NCBI GenBank assembly: GCA_009763385.1
Contig: CM019823.1
Location: forward strand, 49,555,528-49,619,527
DNA: 64,000 bases
DNA from: Coix lacryma-jobi var. lacryma-jobi
Lineage: Eukaryota; Streptophyta; Magnoliopsida; Poales; Poaceae
Direction of reading: 5' to 3'
Under the pieces are notes generated by a model. The model did not search any database. It was not told where the DNA came from and saw only the letters and a program-made list of their open reading frames with translations. This document shows positions 10,777 through 23,449 of the stretch, piece after piece (within the stretch, counting starts at the first letter, position 1; the number at the start of each line of letters is the position of its first letter). The position numbers were made by a program, and so were the translations under genes.

Positions 10777-13341
10777 ATGGGGAAGCGATCCGGCGGCCGG
10801 AAGCTGCCGTTCTTCACCAGATCCTCCTCGTCCTCGTCCTCCTCCAAACGGAATCGCTCCGCCCGCCGCCTCCCTTCACCCTCCAAACAGGACAACGCGT
10901 CGAGGGCTCTTCTCGCCTCCCCCTCCGCCGCCTCGCCGTCCGCGACCCCGGGCTCTGCGGCGGCGGCGGGGCAGACCGCCCAGCCGCCCCCTCCCCTCTC
11001 AGTCACCGCGGGCGCCGGGGGTGCCGTGTCGGGGAAGGTCGCCAAGAAGAAGGCCGGCGCGCGCCTGTGGATGCGGCTGGACCGCTGGGGTACCTCCGAG
11101 GTCGTTGAGCTCGACAAGGCCTCCATCATCCGCCGCGCCGGCCTGCCCCCGCGCGACCTACGCATCCTCGGCCCCGTTTTCTCTCGCTCCTCCAGCATCC
11201 TCGGTGAGCACAAGCATACACCCCGTCACCCCCTCTCCCTGCCCTATTTCATATTCGATCATCTTTTTTCCCCCTTTTGTGGCGATAAAAGCAAGAGACG
11301 CAAACTTTGGTATCGTCCTAGTAATTTACAATGATTTATTCTGCAGCTAGGGAGAAGGCGATGGTGATCAACCTTGAATTCATCAGGGCGATAGTGACTG
11401 CCGAGGAGGTGCTCCTGTTGGACCCTCTCATGCACGAAGTGCTCCCTTTCGTTGACCAATTGAGGCAGCACCTGCCTCTGAGGAGCCTGGTGGGTGTGAA
11501 TGGTGAATGTGCTCCTGATGGCAATGGGGAAAAACAGAGGGGCTCACATGGAGGCCAGGTGCCCTGTCTTAATGAGGCGACCGGGGCAGAGCATGAGCTG
11601 CCATTCGAGTTCCATGTGCTGGAGGTCGCGCTTGAGGTTGTGTGCTCATCGTTGGACCTTAGCGTGGCTGACCTTGAGAGGCATGCTACTCCAGTGCTTG
11701 ACGAGCTGACCAAGAATGTGAGCACGAGGAACCTTGAGCGAGTCCGGAGCCTTAAGAGTCATCTTACTCGTTTGCTTGCCCGTGTGCAAAAGGTATTGTT
11801 AACGAAAGACTATGTGTGCTTAATTCCTCAGTCTACCTGAATTTGAACAGTTTATTACCATGGTTGTTTCTTATTGTTGCATGCCAGTTTTTTAGATCAA
11901 AAGCCTGTTGAATTATATTACTAAGATGATCTTAATTAATTGGTTTCCAACGGTCTATTCTATTTGCAACAAAGGAGATATGATTGAGTTCTTCAAACAG
12001 CCCTGCATACCATTCTATTTATGACTGCAGCTTAGATTGCCTCATGTTGTAAATTATTGTAGTTTTGCTTTGTGCATAGTGTCACAAACCAGTCCAGCTT
12101 GACCGTTTGCTCTGATCTTCCTTTTTGTCTCGAACAAATTGCTCTGATCTTCTTATCTGGCCTGATGCTCATGCAAAAAGAATTGCTTGATGTACTTACA
12201 GTTGTGTCTCCACTATGGATTGGTAAAAGAGGCATGATTAATTTTAGCTGCAGGAAGACAAATAGAAATAAGCCATTGAATTTTCGTTTTTGGAATTTAA
12301 CTGTAGGGTTATCTTTTGTTCTCTCTTAAGCTTATTGTTTACATCATATTGTGGTGAGCATCTGAGTGTTTCTGTTGTGCTTGTGAGAATCTTGGTGATA
12401 TCTATCTCATATGCTGCTGTACTAGGATCTTTTATGTATTTATTTATCGTATCATATTAGGTCAGGGATGAAATAGAACATCTTCTAGATGATAACGAAG
12501 ACATGGAACATCTGTATCTAACAAGGAAGCAAGTACAAAACCAACAGGTTGAGGCTTTATTGTCATCTGCTGCTTCCAACAGCATTGTTCCTGCCGGAAC
12601 AGGTGTGCCCAGGCTGAACTCTAGCTTGCGGCGTAGCTTGAGCATTGCTACCAGCATGCATTTGGATAATGATGTGGAAGACCTAGAGATGTTACTTGAG
12701 GCCTACTTCATGCAGCTGGATGGAATTCGCAACAGAATTTTGTCGGTTAGTCTCTCTATCCACACCGAAATAGAATGTATTCTCCTGTATTGTGGGTTCT
12801 GTAATTATATGGTGCTGTCTCATGATACATAAACATAATCTGCTTAGTCTAGAGAGAATACACTTGCTAAGATATATTCCTTTTGTTTTCTGTCAAACAC
12901 AGAACTCAGGTTATACAAGTTAATAGTAGGACCATATTTTATTATTATTATTATTTCTGATTTGTGATTTCTGGTGAAGAAACAATTCATTTTGGTGTTT
13001 TCATCTATCCACCTGTTCATCTCGACGTGGATGTTGATTTCTCCTTAAAAATAAAACAGGTTCGGGAGTATATTGATGACACAGAAGACTACGTCAACAT
13101 TCAACTTGACAACCAGCGTAATGAACTCATTCAACTCCAGCTTACACTGACCATTGTTTCCTTTGGCATAGCTGCCAACACTTTCATTGCTGGAGCTTTT
13201 GCAATGAACATCCCGACCTCTCTGTACAACACCGATGGCAGCCTCTTCTGGCCTTTTGTCGGGGGCACATCATCCAGCTGCTTTGTAATCACCATCCTCT
13301 TGTTGGGGTATGCTTGGTGGAAGAAGTTGCTGGGTCCTTGA
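10777..13341 (+). CDS. MRS2/MGT (CorA-type) magnesium transporter, 4 exons
   Basis: The coding exons are 10777-11203, 11347-11792, 12461-12745 and 13060-13341 (stop TGA). All introns are GT-AG with consistent phase, giving 479 residues. The protein belongs to the MRS2 family of CorA-like Mg2+ channels, which assemble as membrane pentamers. Residues 1 to about 90 are a low-complexity Ser/Pro/Ala-rich leader. The middle is the soluble helical domain (SILAREKAMVINLEFIRAI, TAEEVLLLDP, VREYIDDTEDYVNIQLDNQ). TM1 is about 416-433 and TM2 about 459-473, followed by a short WWKKLLGP tail. The family signature after TM1 is normally GMN; here residues 434-436 read AMN (FAMNIP). I recall some grass MRS2 members with AMN but could not check. 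The Mg2+ selectivity loop and all helices are otherwise complete, so I see no sign that it is broken. The start is chosen because the ATG opens directly into the conserved N-terminal exon. Membrane location (plastid, plasma membrane or other) cannot be told from sequence. Confidence 0.93.
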
Positions 13342-13856
13342 ACACGAAGCAAGCCAAGATGGCAGAGAGCCTTGTCATGTTTGCGGACAGGAAGCAGGCG
13401 TTCCAAGGGTATTAGAGAACCGTGAGGATAGCATGAAAATCGTATATAACATCTCACAAGTGGTCTATAAGATGAGTACATGTATAATTTCTCATTAGCA
13501 TGAACTAGATGATGTGGTTGATTGATATACTTTATTGTTAACATCGTTAGATGTAGCTCTTGCTGGCAATGGGAAAATGTTGCCGTGAAATTATTAGCAA
13601 CGGTTGGTTTTGTGTACAGACTGCTTTTTCTTTCGGTTTTTGGAGCTACCATCTTCAAGTTTTTGGGCAATGGGCAGGTGATGGTTCGTGTTCAGTCTAC
13701 CGATCGTTCTGTCCCACCTGACGAATTGTGACTTTTATGATGAGTGCGTCACTTGTTGAAAGGGCCAGCTCTTCGAATATTTTTGGTGAGCAGCCCGAAA
13801 GGCGTCAGCCAGTGTTCTTAACAGGGCACTGGTTTACATGAGCAATTATTGTGCAT
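13342..13856 (+). other. 3' flank / UTR of MRS2
   Basis: AT-rich sequence following the MRS2 stop codon, with no domain-bearing frame. The transcript probably ends here, but I cannot place the polyadenylation site. Confidence 0.4.
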
Positions 13857-14112
13857 GGACCTTGTTTAGATGCATTCAAACTTTCAACTTTTTTTCACTC
13901 TCTCTCCATCACATCACCATCACATCAATGTTTGGACGCATGCATAAAGTATTAAATATTGAAAAAAAAATAACTAATTGTACTCTTAGTATGTACATAT
14001 CAAGACGAATCTTTTGAGTCTAGTTGAGCCATATTTGGACAAAGTTTGTCAAATAACAACAAAAGTGCTACCGTTGAGAAAAAAACTCACATTCTCAATC
14101 TAAACAAAGGCC
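13857..14112. mobile_element. Tourist/Harbinger-type MITE (same family as 5976-6214)
   Basis: The left end GGACCTTGTTTAGATGC and right end ATCTAAACAAAGGCC are inverted repeats. The interior shares the TATTAAATATT...ATAACTAATTGTAC...AGACGAATCTTTTGAG signature with the copy at 5976-6214. It is about 256 bp and lies about 500 bp downstream of the MRS2 stop codon. Confidence 0.65.
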
Positions 14113-15750
14113 AAGAGAACAAAGCCTGTGGCGTAGGCCGAGACAGAAGTCTATGTGCATGTTTAGCTAGGGAATGTGCTGTTAGATAACTTATTCAGTT
14201 CTTTTGCATCCTGTAGACTTTATGATCTGGTTCGCTTCAATTGAATGGATGCAGTTTTGGATGAGAAGCTTATTCTCCAGTCTGGTGGTGTGGAGTAATA
14301 AGTGTTGCTGTTGAAGAAATTCATCAGAAGTTGTTATCTTTGTTGACGGCAGATGCTTGGGTGTGTGAATGTTCTTTCTTATATGTTTCAGTTTGGTCAT
14401 GTTTAGTTCTCAGTTTGACTGAAAATTTTTTGCACAAATGTTTTCGGGTGTAAACCTCTTTTCAACCTGTGGTGTTTAGATGTCTTAAAAGCTTTTGTAA
14501 AATGATAGAAGTAAAGAGTGTCTTATCCCCCAAGATATTTTTTTTTGTATTTTGGGCTCTTGGCTCTCAAATACAAACTACATTTTTTTTGTAAACTGGA
14601 CTAAGGATGTTAGAATCTATTTTGCAAAAAGATAGACTAAAACTTCGAAACTTTTTGCAAAATGGAGGAACTAAACAAGCCCAGTTGTTGAGCTGGTCAT
14701 ATCTTCAGCGATGATGCTTGCATAAAGCTTTTCATGAGATAGGCTACTTAGATGATCAAGTTGATTTTGTTCGGTTGCTTGTTGTGAAGAAAATTTACTG
14801 AACCTTTTCTTCAGCTGCTCATTCAGCACTTTCCTACACTGGCTCGTAGGGTATAAACGCCGATACCGCTTGAAGCCGATTTCCAATACGAACGAAAACA
14901 TGTCGTTCTCTCTCTCAGAAGTGAAAACATCTCGTTCTCGCTCATGAAAACAATTTTGGGCCATGAATAGTTTTTTTTGGGCCGAAGCACTTGGTCATGT
15001 GAATAGCCCATCATGCAAGTCTGCTGGGCAATACGCAAAGTATGTAGTACTGCCGTATTTTGGTCATAGCTCCATAGACTCCCGTATTTTGGTCGTAGTT
15101 GGCTCTACTCTAGCTAAGGAAGGAGTACTACTACACGTGATTTTCTCTTGAACGGGCCCATACGTACAGATGAGCAAATACCAAATAGGTACCGTCGCAA
15201 TACCTACCCTGCGACCGGCAAGGTCAAACAAACATCTCACGCTCTACACACAGCGGCGCTGGAGCTTCATAGAAAATCTCGCCAACATCTTTGTCGATTC
15301 AGTTGAGAATGACGATTGACGACGCGTCGTTCAACGTTCTTTGTCCACGTACCTGCCGGACAACCAGATCAATCTCGGGATGGCATGACGGAACATCACT
15401 AATTATATGGCGACAGAAGTGGGCGATGAACTATTTATCACAAGTTGATCCAGAGAATGTACAACCACCTGATATCCCATGAGTGAATCTAAAGGGCAAG
15501 GAAAAAGAAGAAAAGGAAAAGAAAAAAGAGGGCCAAAAAAGCTAAGAATAATCTAATCTTATACCTTGCTATCAGTTGCAACTAGTCACCAGGATGAGAA
15601 TCTAAAAAAAAGGTTTTACATGAACACAAACGGTGAAATACACTACAGCTGATCGCAACTGCTGCTCTTCTTTCTTCTTCTTTACCTTTTTCCTTTACTT
15701 TTTTTTTTAATCCTCTTGCCTGGTCCCTTCACATCCAGTGTAGTGTGGTC
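14113..15750. other. intergenic between convergent MRS2 and PP2C; possible MITE 14400-14680
   Basis: TGTTTAGTTC near 14400 and GAACTAAACA near 14670 are inverted repeats around a TTTTGCA-rich interior, suggesting one more Tourist-like MITE. The rest (14690-15480) contains short frames with no family resemblance. 15480-15750 is purine/pyrimidine-biased and is the likely 3' UTR of the minus-strand PP2C gene. Confidence 0.4.
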
Positions 15751-18700
15751 TCAGTAAGAGTTGTTTAGCTCTGCGGGAACTGAGAATGGAGCAAGGGTGT
15801 TTGAAGGGATCGGAAGCCCACCACCTCGGAGAGAGACCGAGGGTCTGCTCCAGGCAGCAGCTGCCATGGCATTTGAATCGAAAAACACCACAATGACAGT
15901 TATATCATCGTGGAAGTGCCGCCTCACCCCCCGGTCAATTTTCTTGAGGTCTGAATACCGCATCTCCCTCTTCTTTGCTGCTTCCTGCATTGCAGACTTT
16001 ACCAACTTTCGGGCGATTCCCTGGTACATAAAAGTTACGAGTGAGTGGCCTCAAGAAAACGGCAAGTGCTGCCATTGTGTATAGAGTAATAAAACAACGA
16101 AAATAATGTAATGGGGATCACGATTTTAACTTGAGAAAGTTTGTGAACCCATCATTGTGCTTATGCCATCAACGCGGTATCCAATATAAACCTTGACTGT
16201 TATTATCATAATAATGTAGTAGCAAAAAAGTTCTTTTAAGAAAACTGCAATTGTATACAAAATGGGACTCCCTCGAGACACAGATACATCTCTTTCACGA
16301 AGTCAACTTTTGAAACTTTGACAATAAACAACATTTTAATACCAGGGTCTGTAACATTGAAAATCATTTGCGATTGACCTCAGAAAGTATTTTCATGACA
16401 TTACAGCTTTTGTTTGGTTTTATAAAGTATTCTCACAATACAGAACCCTGGTATTCTCCTGTATTTTGTCGGTTAGTTTATAAACTTTGATAATAAACAT
16501 CATTTTAATATCAGCTTTTCATGATACTACAAATTTTTTTCTCCAAAACTTTCATGATACCACAATAGAAATTTATGGTTAGGGTTGCAGATATTGTATC
16601 ACTGTCTGCAACAGAATGTACTTTGTACCGTGACCAGATGAAGTATCTAACTTCTAACAACTAAATTGTACCAGCAACAACCAAAATTATACATGTATAA
16701 ACCCTCAACTCAAGAAACAACAATTCAACTGGCACGAAAATGGTCCACAAAGTGAAGATAGAGCATCCCAGATTATCCTGGAGATGGTCTAATTCAGTAT
16801 CAGCCAAAAGTACAAACATGCAGTGGCGTGAGCCACAGTGCAGTGCAGTTTTTTATAGTCAATAATCAATCATAGAAGTTATACAACAATAGTGGTAGTG
16901 GGTCTGTATAAACTTTATGCCTAATGGCCTACAACTGAGGAAATTCTTAAATAATCTGGTACAATTCCAACACCCAAATACCCTAGGTGCTTTCATACAG
17001 TGACCTAATTCTACTACACTATCCATAGCATCTTCGATAAACTTAAAACAGGCTTCTAAAATGCACAAATATTATTCTCAAATTTCTTAGACAAAAGTAC
17101 ATCCATTACCTAAACAGAAATGGAGGTCAAAATATGAGTAAACTATTATAATAGCATGTATAGTATTGATCAGGCAAGTAATAACATGAATTAGCAGTTT
17201 GGCACTGAGTCTTGAAAATACCAAGTTACAGAACCTAAACATAAGATAAGAATACATACATTACGCGGGCTACTTTGGACCATGTCAACCGCTTCCTGAT
17301 TGCTAAGATGTTCCCAGAGTCCATCAGATGCAAAAATTATGAACCTATCAGTTGGCTGTATTTGGTGTACAGTAATTGCTGGATCAGAACTTAGAAGTGG
17401 TCTCCTGAAAGTCTCCTGAAGTCGAAACTTGCTGTGCAAAGGTTCTCTATTAAACTCTGGTTTCTTCAGATACACATCTCCAATTGACCTTGTTATCTGC
17501 AACAAATGATCATACCGTGTGAGATGCAACCTGGAAGCAAAGCAATTCAACAAGCAAGATTGTGGACAGAATCTCACTACGAAGCAGAAGTAATTGGAAT
17601 GGCATTTACAAGAAAAACAAAGCTGACTTCAAATTACTATTACTACCAGACCAAGATCACTTAGAAAATGATTAACCTAGAATATGCACCTATTCCTATC
17701 TTGTGTGACTCATGCAGCATGAATAATAAGTTCACTTTATCAAAAACAATATGGATAAATAAGCTCACTTGGGGCGAATGCAATAAGAAAACTAAATTCA
17801 ACACCTTACAGCACATCAGTCATGTCAGATTACTGCACCCACATAGCCACATAGGTATTTTAAAAGGTTGGTTAGTGACTATAGTAATAGTCATGAATGC
17901 AACAACAAAAGATAAAGCTGGCTACCCACATATTGCAAATCTCAGCTATGATGAGAAATAAAAGGCCTCAATAGTTTTTTTCTGCACTGTTCAAAATATT
18001 TGGATCCATGGGTCAGAATGAATAGACAAAGACTGTCAACTTCATTTTATGCAAAGTTAATGTACCTGGATAATACCCTTTACACGCCAAACATTGTGTT
18101 TTAGGACCACAATATGGGGATCATCAGGATGTGATGCCTGCAGCTCTCGTCTAACCTCCTCATAGGATGCGTTGTGTTCTGCTGAGAGCTGCATTGCCAA
18201 AACCTCTCCAGTTCCCCTGACAAGTCTGCCAAGAATAGCACGGGAGTCCCCAAGGTTTGCGACATATAAAGTTCCGCTGCAAACCACGCCAACTAGACAG
18301 CAAGAGCCTACAGCTGCTAACTGAGGTCTCAATGACCATTGGCTACTAACTACAGAAATGAAACCCTCCTCGGTCGCTCGGAATGCCTTCCGAATCACAT
18401 CCGCTGACATGCACTTGTGCTCAGATGCGAATCCTGAAAAAAAATCAAAGTTTGTCATTCAAAAGCATAAATGAAAATAGGTAAGCATTTAAAACAAATT
18501 GTGATATAATTAGAAGATGCAACTCTATCCTTTTGCAATGATCAGTAATTTACCAAACTATTCCATGCAATGATGTGCTTCCATTCTATTCTCAATTATA
18601 TAAAGATCGAATTTAGGATAACTTTGGCCTTTCTCTAAACATAACTGCATTCAAATTTGTGCGCGCTTTTCAGAGTTAATATACATAGAACAATGTTATA

Positions 18701-19211
18701 TGCAATGTGCACATACAATCAAGTGGCACTGAAATGGCAAACATCTTTACTTGAGAGCAATCAATGTCAACTCATACACACAGCCTGCATATCAGAATAT
18801 TAGATGTACTGATAGTAAATCCAATAGCATAGCTCGATTGTTATACTTTGATCTAAAAGCATGAACTTGAGCAGTGGTAGAGGCCTTACTCCTCAGGTGG
18901 TTGAAGAGATGATCATTGATGTAACGCGCCGTCTCCGGGCCACCATGCCCATCATAGACCCCGACGAAGGTGCCTTGCAGTCCGGGCTCCGATGTGCTCA
19001 GCAGCCCGGATTCAACCTGGCTATGGTCCTCCAGCAGGTTATTGGCCTGGACCACGGCCATGGAGAACTCACCATCGACGACCTGCCCGCCGTCCTTGTA
19101 CCACAGGAGCCCGTCCTGGCGGCCGGTGGCGTCCGATCCTTTGCGTGGGCGCCCGGCCGGTGATGCCGGCCCCCAGCAAGATTTCAAGTAATCCATCGCA
19201 GCCGATAGCAT
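15751..19211 (-). CDS. protein phosphatase 2C, clade-D type, 4 exons
   Basis: The minus-strand exons are 18890-19211, 18066-18433, 17260-17496 and 15751-16020. All introns are GT-AG, the phases join correctly, and the product is 398 residues. This is the Mg2+/Mn2+-dependent Ser/Thr phosphatase fold. Visible motifs are DGHGG at 87-91 (metal ligands), GDSRA at 169-173, RSIGD at 233-237, ASDGLW around 286-291 (metal-binding Asp-Gly) and HDDITVIVV at 346-354, so the catalytic set is complete. The N-terminal MLSAAMDYLKSCWGP and the VVQANNLLEDHSQVESG segment resemble plant clade-D PP2Cs. Known members of that clade dephosphorylate plasma-membrane H+-ATPases and are inhibited by SAUR proteins; that role here is inference. 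ATG 19211 is preferred over the downstream ATG at 19196 because clade members usually begin with ML... before the Cys-Trp motif. It is convergent with MRS2. Intron 3 (16021-17259) is the longest and holds short duplicated segments near 16310 and 16481. Confidence 0.93.
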
Positions 19212-20102
19212 CCCTCATCTCCGCCGCCTCCCCATCGCCCACTTCGTGACGAAGACCATTCCTTTACCCCTTTCCTTGTCCAGTAACGTGTTCCCGCTCC
19301 GTCTCCGCAACAAAATCTGCAATTGGAACCAAACAGGACGCACACGAAGATCAACCACCGCGAATCTAGCACCCAAATTGCGTGATCGAAGGGAGGAAGA
19401 CCAACAAGTCCACCATACTTTCCTTGCATTGGGGTGGGAAGGGGAAGCAAAAAAAAGGAATTACCTTTTTCTCGGATATTTTTTTTCCCTAGTAGCTGCG
19501 CGCGGCTCGGATTGCTGCGCCTGCGATCTCGCAGCCAGAGGAGGGAGGGAGAGAGCCTTAGATCTGGAAACCTATCGATCCCGGCCGCGGGGAAGGCAGC
19601 AAAGATTGGGTTTTTGTAGAAACGGTGGGCTCCTCCGCGGGATCCAAAAGAAGCAACCAGGAAACCGAACCGAAAAGACTAAAAAAAGATGGGCTCTTTC
19701 GCTTTGCCCCCTCTCCTCCTCCTCCCAAATCTCTGAGACTCGATCGAAGAACAGACAGGTAGATCAGAGCATCTTCTCCGGTCCACAGGATGGAGGATAT
19801 ATGGAGAGCGCAAGCAAGCAAGCAAGGAGAGAGACCAAAAACTAGAGGAGAAGCAACCGAAGCCAGACCAGGGAAGAGGGATGAGACAGAAGAGAGGGGA
19901 GGGGAGGGAGCTGAGGCAGGGCCAGCAAGGCAGCGCTCAGAGATGGGCTCTACCGGTCCTAATTTCTCGAGAGGGGGAGGAGGAACTTGGCAGTGGTGGC
20001 GGCTGCTTCCCTTGTGCTGCTGCTGCACCGTTGCTGTTCCGTTCTTAATCCATTTTCCCCCCCTCTGCACGGCGCCTTTCTTCCCCAGAAAGAAAAGGCA
20101 GC
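19212..20102 (-). other. 5' leader region of the PP2C gene
   Basis: GC-rich and purine-rich (plus-strand view) sequence between the PP2C start codon and a TATA box at 20103-20109, about 890 bp. If that TATA box is used, the leader is long and may contain an intron. I could not choose splice sites with confidence. Long frames on both strands look like by-products of base composition. Confidence 0.45.
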
Positions 20103-20109
20103 ATTTATA
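20103..20109 (-). promoter_or_regulatory. candidate TATA box of the PP2C gene
   Basis: On the minus strand the context is ATTGGGCACTATAAATGC. TATAAAT is a good plant TATA box, and the ATTGG upstream is an inverted CCAAT motif. Its position fits a promoter for the PP2C gene, but no start site can be shown. Confidence 0.45.
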
Positions 20110-20251
20110 GTGCCCAATCGAGCCATTTTTCGCCTTCGCTCTGCCTCCTCGTTTGACCTGTGTTTTGCATCAGATTTTCACGCGTGGGTGAAAATGTTTA
20201 ACGACGTTATTCTTTCGACGTGCCCCTCAACGGCGAGGCGCGTGTGGTGAC

Positions 20252-20784
20252 TAAAGATGGCAACGGGGCGGGTCTGGACCCGAAACCTGCGGGTTTTGGA
20301 CCCGACGGGGCCGAGGGCGGGTTTAGTTTTGGCCCCGCGGGTTTGTGGGTTCGGGGACCCGAAACGGGGCGGGTCGGGTTCGGGTTTTAGATTTCCCCCG
20401 CGGGTGCCCGACGGGGACCCGAAATATTGTTACTATATTGCAGTATATGTTGTATGTTGGTCGCACAATATTTTCATTAATCAAAAGATTGTATTCAGCT
20501 GTCATATTCTTATTCCTGACTATTAAAATTACATTTTGAGTTCCTGATCTTGTACTCTGATTGCTATTTACATGGTACAAATATACATATATAGTGAAAA
20601 TATTAATTCTATAATGTTATTGTGTTGTCAAAACCCGGGTTTCGGGTTCCCCGTCGGGTTCGGGGGCGGGGGCGGATTTTGACCCGAATCGGGGTTCGGG
20701 TTCGGGGCGGGTCTTCTTGGCGGGTTTTAGGGGTGGGTCCGCGGATGCTCCACTCGCCCCGAACCTGACCCGTTGCCATCTCTA
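20252..20784. mobile_element. hAT-type MITE, very G/C-rich arms, TSD GTGGTGAC
   Basis: The termini TAAAGATGGCAACGGG and (complement) TAGAGATGGCAACGGG are inverted repeats. An exact 8-bp duplication, GTGGTGAC, flanks the element (20244-20251 and 20785-20792), the length expected for hAT. The outer parts are built of short CGGGTTCGGG / GACCCGAA repeats, and the 200-bp centre is AT-rich. No transposase. It lies about 140 bp upstream of the PP2C TATA box. Confidence 0.9.
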
Positions 20785-20792
20785 GTGGTGAC

Positions 20793-21290
20793 TTCGTCAA
20801 TTTCGAGATTTGCCGAGTCAACTCGGTTCTTCGGAGGTGCTCATAGGGGTAGGATGTGCATGCGTGCGTTCATGGTAGGGGTAGGGTAAATGTGTGCTCG
20901 TGTTTGTGAGCGTCTGCGTCTGTAACTGTGTAACTGGGTCTCGCAAAAGAAATGGGTTGGTAGGATTTTTTCCCTAAAATGCAAGTCAGAGATCAAAGGT
21001 AGTACGGAATATTTATATTTCCTATACAATCGAAAATGCAAGTCTATATATACTATAAAAGTATTTGAAATGATTATCATAGTTGTATTGTACACGGCTT
21101 GCTCTTTTTAAATATCGTATTTTATAACCAAGTAGGGGCTTGACCCTCCTGATTTTATCAAAAAAAATTGTGGTGCAAAAAAGTTATATATATACTACTC
21201 CTATAAAAAATATTTATTGTGAATCTAGTAATTCAACTATTATAACGCCAATCAATATATAAATTTAGTTATTTATATCTCAAAAAATGT
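20793..21290. other. intergenic with a dispersed grass repeat near 20830-20950
   Basis: The stretch GGTGCTCATAGGGGTAGG...GTGCGTTCATGGTAGGGG...GAGCGTCTGCGTCTGTA resembles a widely dispersed grass repeat tail (LINE or SINE 3' part) as I remember it. I cannot name the family. 21100-21170 has a short GGGGCTTGACCCTCCTGATTT segment before an A-run, of similar flavour. No gene. Confidence 0.35.
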
Positions 21291-21293
21291 TTG

Positions 21294-21696
21294 ACTTTTT
21301 TTTTTTGCGAATCAGGTTTCCATTTCATTCATTGAGGCTACCAGAGTTACAACCTTCAGTCAACAGCTGAGCAATACAAGTTGGGGTTACATGCCACTCA
21401 CCCAACCTGATGTCATCTGTGACTTGTTTAGCTAAAATATGGGCTATTTGATTACAAGACCGACTGGCGTACAATACATCAAAGTGTAAAAAACTTGAAC
21501 TAATCTCTTTGATCTCATTAAAAATCGGTGCCAAATATGATCTTTGGGAACCCCCACTTCTCAGAGTATTGGCCAGAACCTGACAGTCCGTTTCTAGCTG
21601 CAAGTGTGAAACACCTTCATCCTTGGCAAGCTGGATAAACCTCGACAGCAAAATAAGTTTAACGAAGCAATAAGTAAACTCATATGCTGATGGCAC
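21294..21696 (-). pseudogene. 5'-truncated LINE fragment: RNase H-like C-terminal domain
   Basis: On the minus strand a frame ending at 21325 carries RNase H-like (RVT_3 type) features: LAKDEGVSHLQLETDCQVL, where ETD is the typical acidic strand, then a CNQIAHILAKQ helix. About 30 bp after the stop the minus strand runs into a poly(A) tract (plus-strand T-run around 21297-21306), as at the 3' end of plant L1-type LINEs. Sequence before LAKDEG does not continue the domain, so the element is cut off at its 5' side. Alternatively it is a fragment of a stand-alone RNase H-like gene, but the poly(A) favours LINE. Confidence 0.55.
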
Positions 21697-23449
21697 GAAT
21701 AGCTCAAGTAAAAAAAGTTTTTATGGTTCATTGTGCGTACGCCAATGAATATAAAAAAAAATAATAATCGTTGCAGCAATCAGCTGTGGGAACTTGACTC
21801 TCTCTCTGAAATTATGGAAAGTTGGCTTTGATTGCTCCGAAAATTAAAACAGAGAGACCCGAATCATTTCTTAACGGATTCAGCTTTTGGCCCCCCGTTT
21901 GCGCTCAATTCTCGGATAACCGCAATCCAGTACTACTAATTTAATAGGGTAATAATTCAACGCCGGCCCCTAATTGCTGCAGTCAAACACTCGTGTTCGT
22001 GTTTTTCATCCCATAATTACACTTACCAAACACTGCAAACCTGACATATACGTACAGGCGTGTGGGTGTGGCAGTACTACCATCTTCTTCGTTCGTGCAA
22101 TGCAAACGATTTATTTTAGAATGAGACGGCCGTACTTAGCGAGGCCACTTTGTCAAAAAAATATAACCCGCCTGACCAAACCCAACCACAGATGGGGGCC
22201 TCCAGTCGAGAGCGCCGCATCACGGCAGAAGTGACCTTCCTGGAAAATTCCCCAGACCGAAACGCGCCGCGGCCCCGCCATTTGGCGCGCGTGCGGCGTG
22301 CGTGGCCGTGGCCGTGGCCATGGGGCGCCGCCACCACGTCGCTAGCTAGGCCCTAGGCTAGGGCTGTAGTAGGGCCTAGGCAGCAGAAGCGACTTTTGCG
22401 CCGCCGTTGGCTTGGCAGTCCCGATCCCGAGCGAGCGATCGAGCCGGCTGGGAAAGTCTTGGCGCTGACGCTGTGGCTCCTGTCCTGTGACGCTAGGCCT
22501 CTGTTTGGGGCTGGGTGCTGCTGTGGTCAATGCGGTGAAGCGCCGCTGCTTGCCGTCAGCACTCAGCAGTGTGAGGAGACTGGAAACAGTGGCCAGGGCA
22601 AATCAGCAGCAGCAGACCGCAACCCACGCAACGGAAACCATAGCGGCAGGCGGCTGGTCGGCGGAGCTGCTGCCGGTGGTTATACCGGTGGTATCCCCGG
22701 ACACGACGGAGCGGCGACGCGGCGTGCGGCGTGCCTCGTGCCTCGTGCCATGACCACGACTGGGACGCGGCGTGATCCATCGTCCCGTGGCCCGCATGGC
22801 AGTGGCAGGGGACAGGGGCTGGGGGTGCTGGGGCCCGGGCCCCTCGTGCGTCGTGCACGCGGCTGGCCATCGCATCTGCCTGCCCGGAGCCCGACGACGC
22901 ATCCCACACACACCACCCGGCACCCGCATCCGTGCCCGTGCGCGCGCGCGCGCGCCTGGGGCTCCGCGCACTGATGCTTCCGCTTAGCTGTGGCCTCGCT
23001 GGTCTCCACGACACTTCCGCGGCCGTCCGATTGTGATGAGTATTGGGGAGTAGTACTTGTACTGTTTTGACTTCTACTGTACGTTTTTTTTTTACCCGCA
23101 CATGTGGCTGGCATTTTGGGCGTTTTGGCAGGATACCGATCGATACGTGACAGTTCCTGGCCCTGGTCAAACCACACGAGGCCGGCCGCCACACAAGCAT
23201 GAAGCATATCCGGGGGCCATGCATGTTTCTCCTCGTCTTCACGTGCATAGCGTACGATTATGGCGGTTGCCGTACCGTGTGGGGGTGACGAAAGGCCGTG
23301 GATGATGGATGCGATGGCTCCTAGTCCAATTGACCAACCACAGGCATGATGTTATTTTGACATATTTTTTACTTACTTTTTTCTCGTCGAAGAAACATAG
23401 AATTAGAAATTTCACTCAAATCTTAACTGAACATTTTTGGGGACACTTA
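21697..23449. other. GC-rich intergenic stretch, no credible gene
   Basis: 22150-23000 is GC-rich with a CG dinucleotide run near 22943 and long overlapping open frames on both strands and in several phases. Their products are Arg/Ala/Gly/Pro-rich, without domains. Overlap in many frames is what GC bias produces by chance. It could be a promoter or CpG-rich remnant of a lost gene, but nothing proves it. Confidence 0.5.

Noticed and set aside
22396..23248. Long overlapping open frames on both strands in GC-rich DNA
   Set aside because: Products are Arg/Gly/Ala/Pro-rich without domains, and several phases on both strands are open at once, as expected from GC bias.
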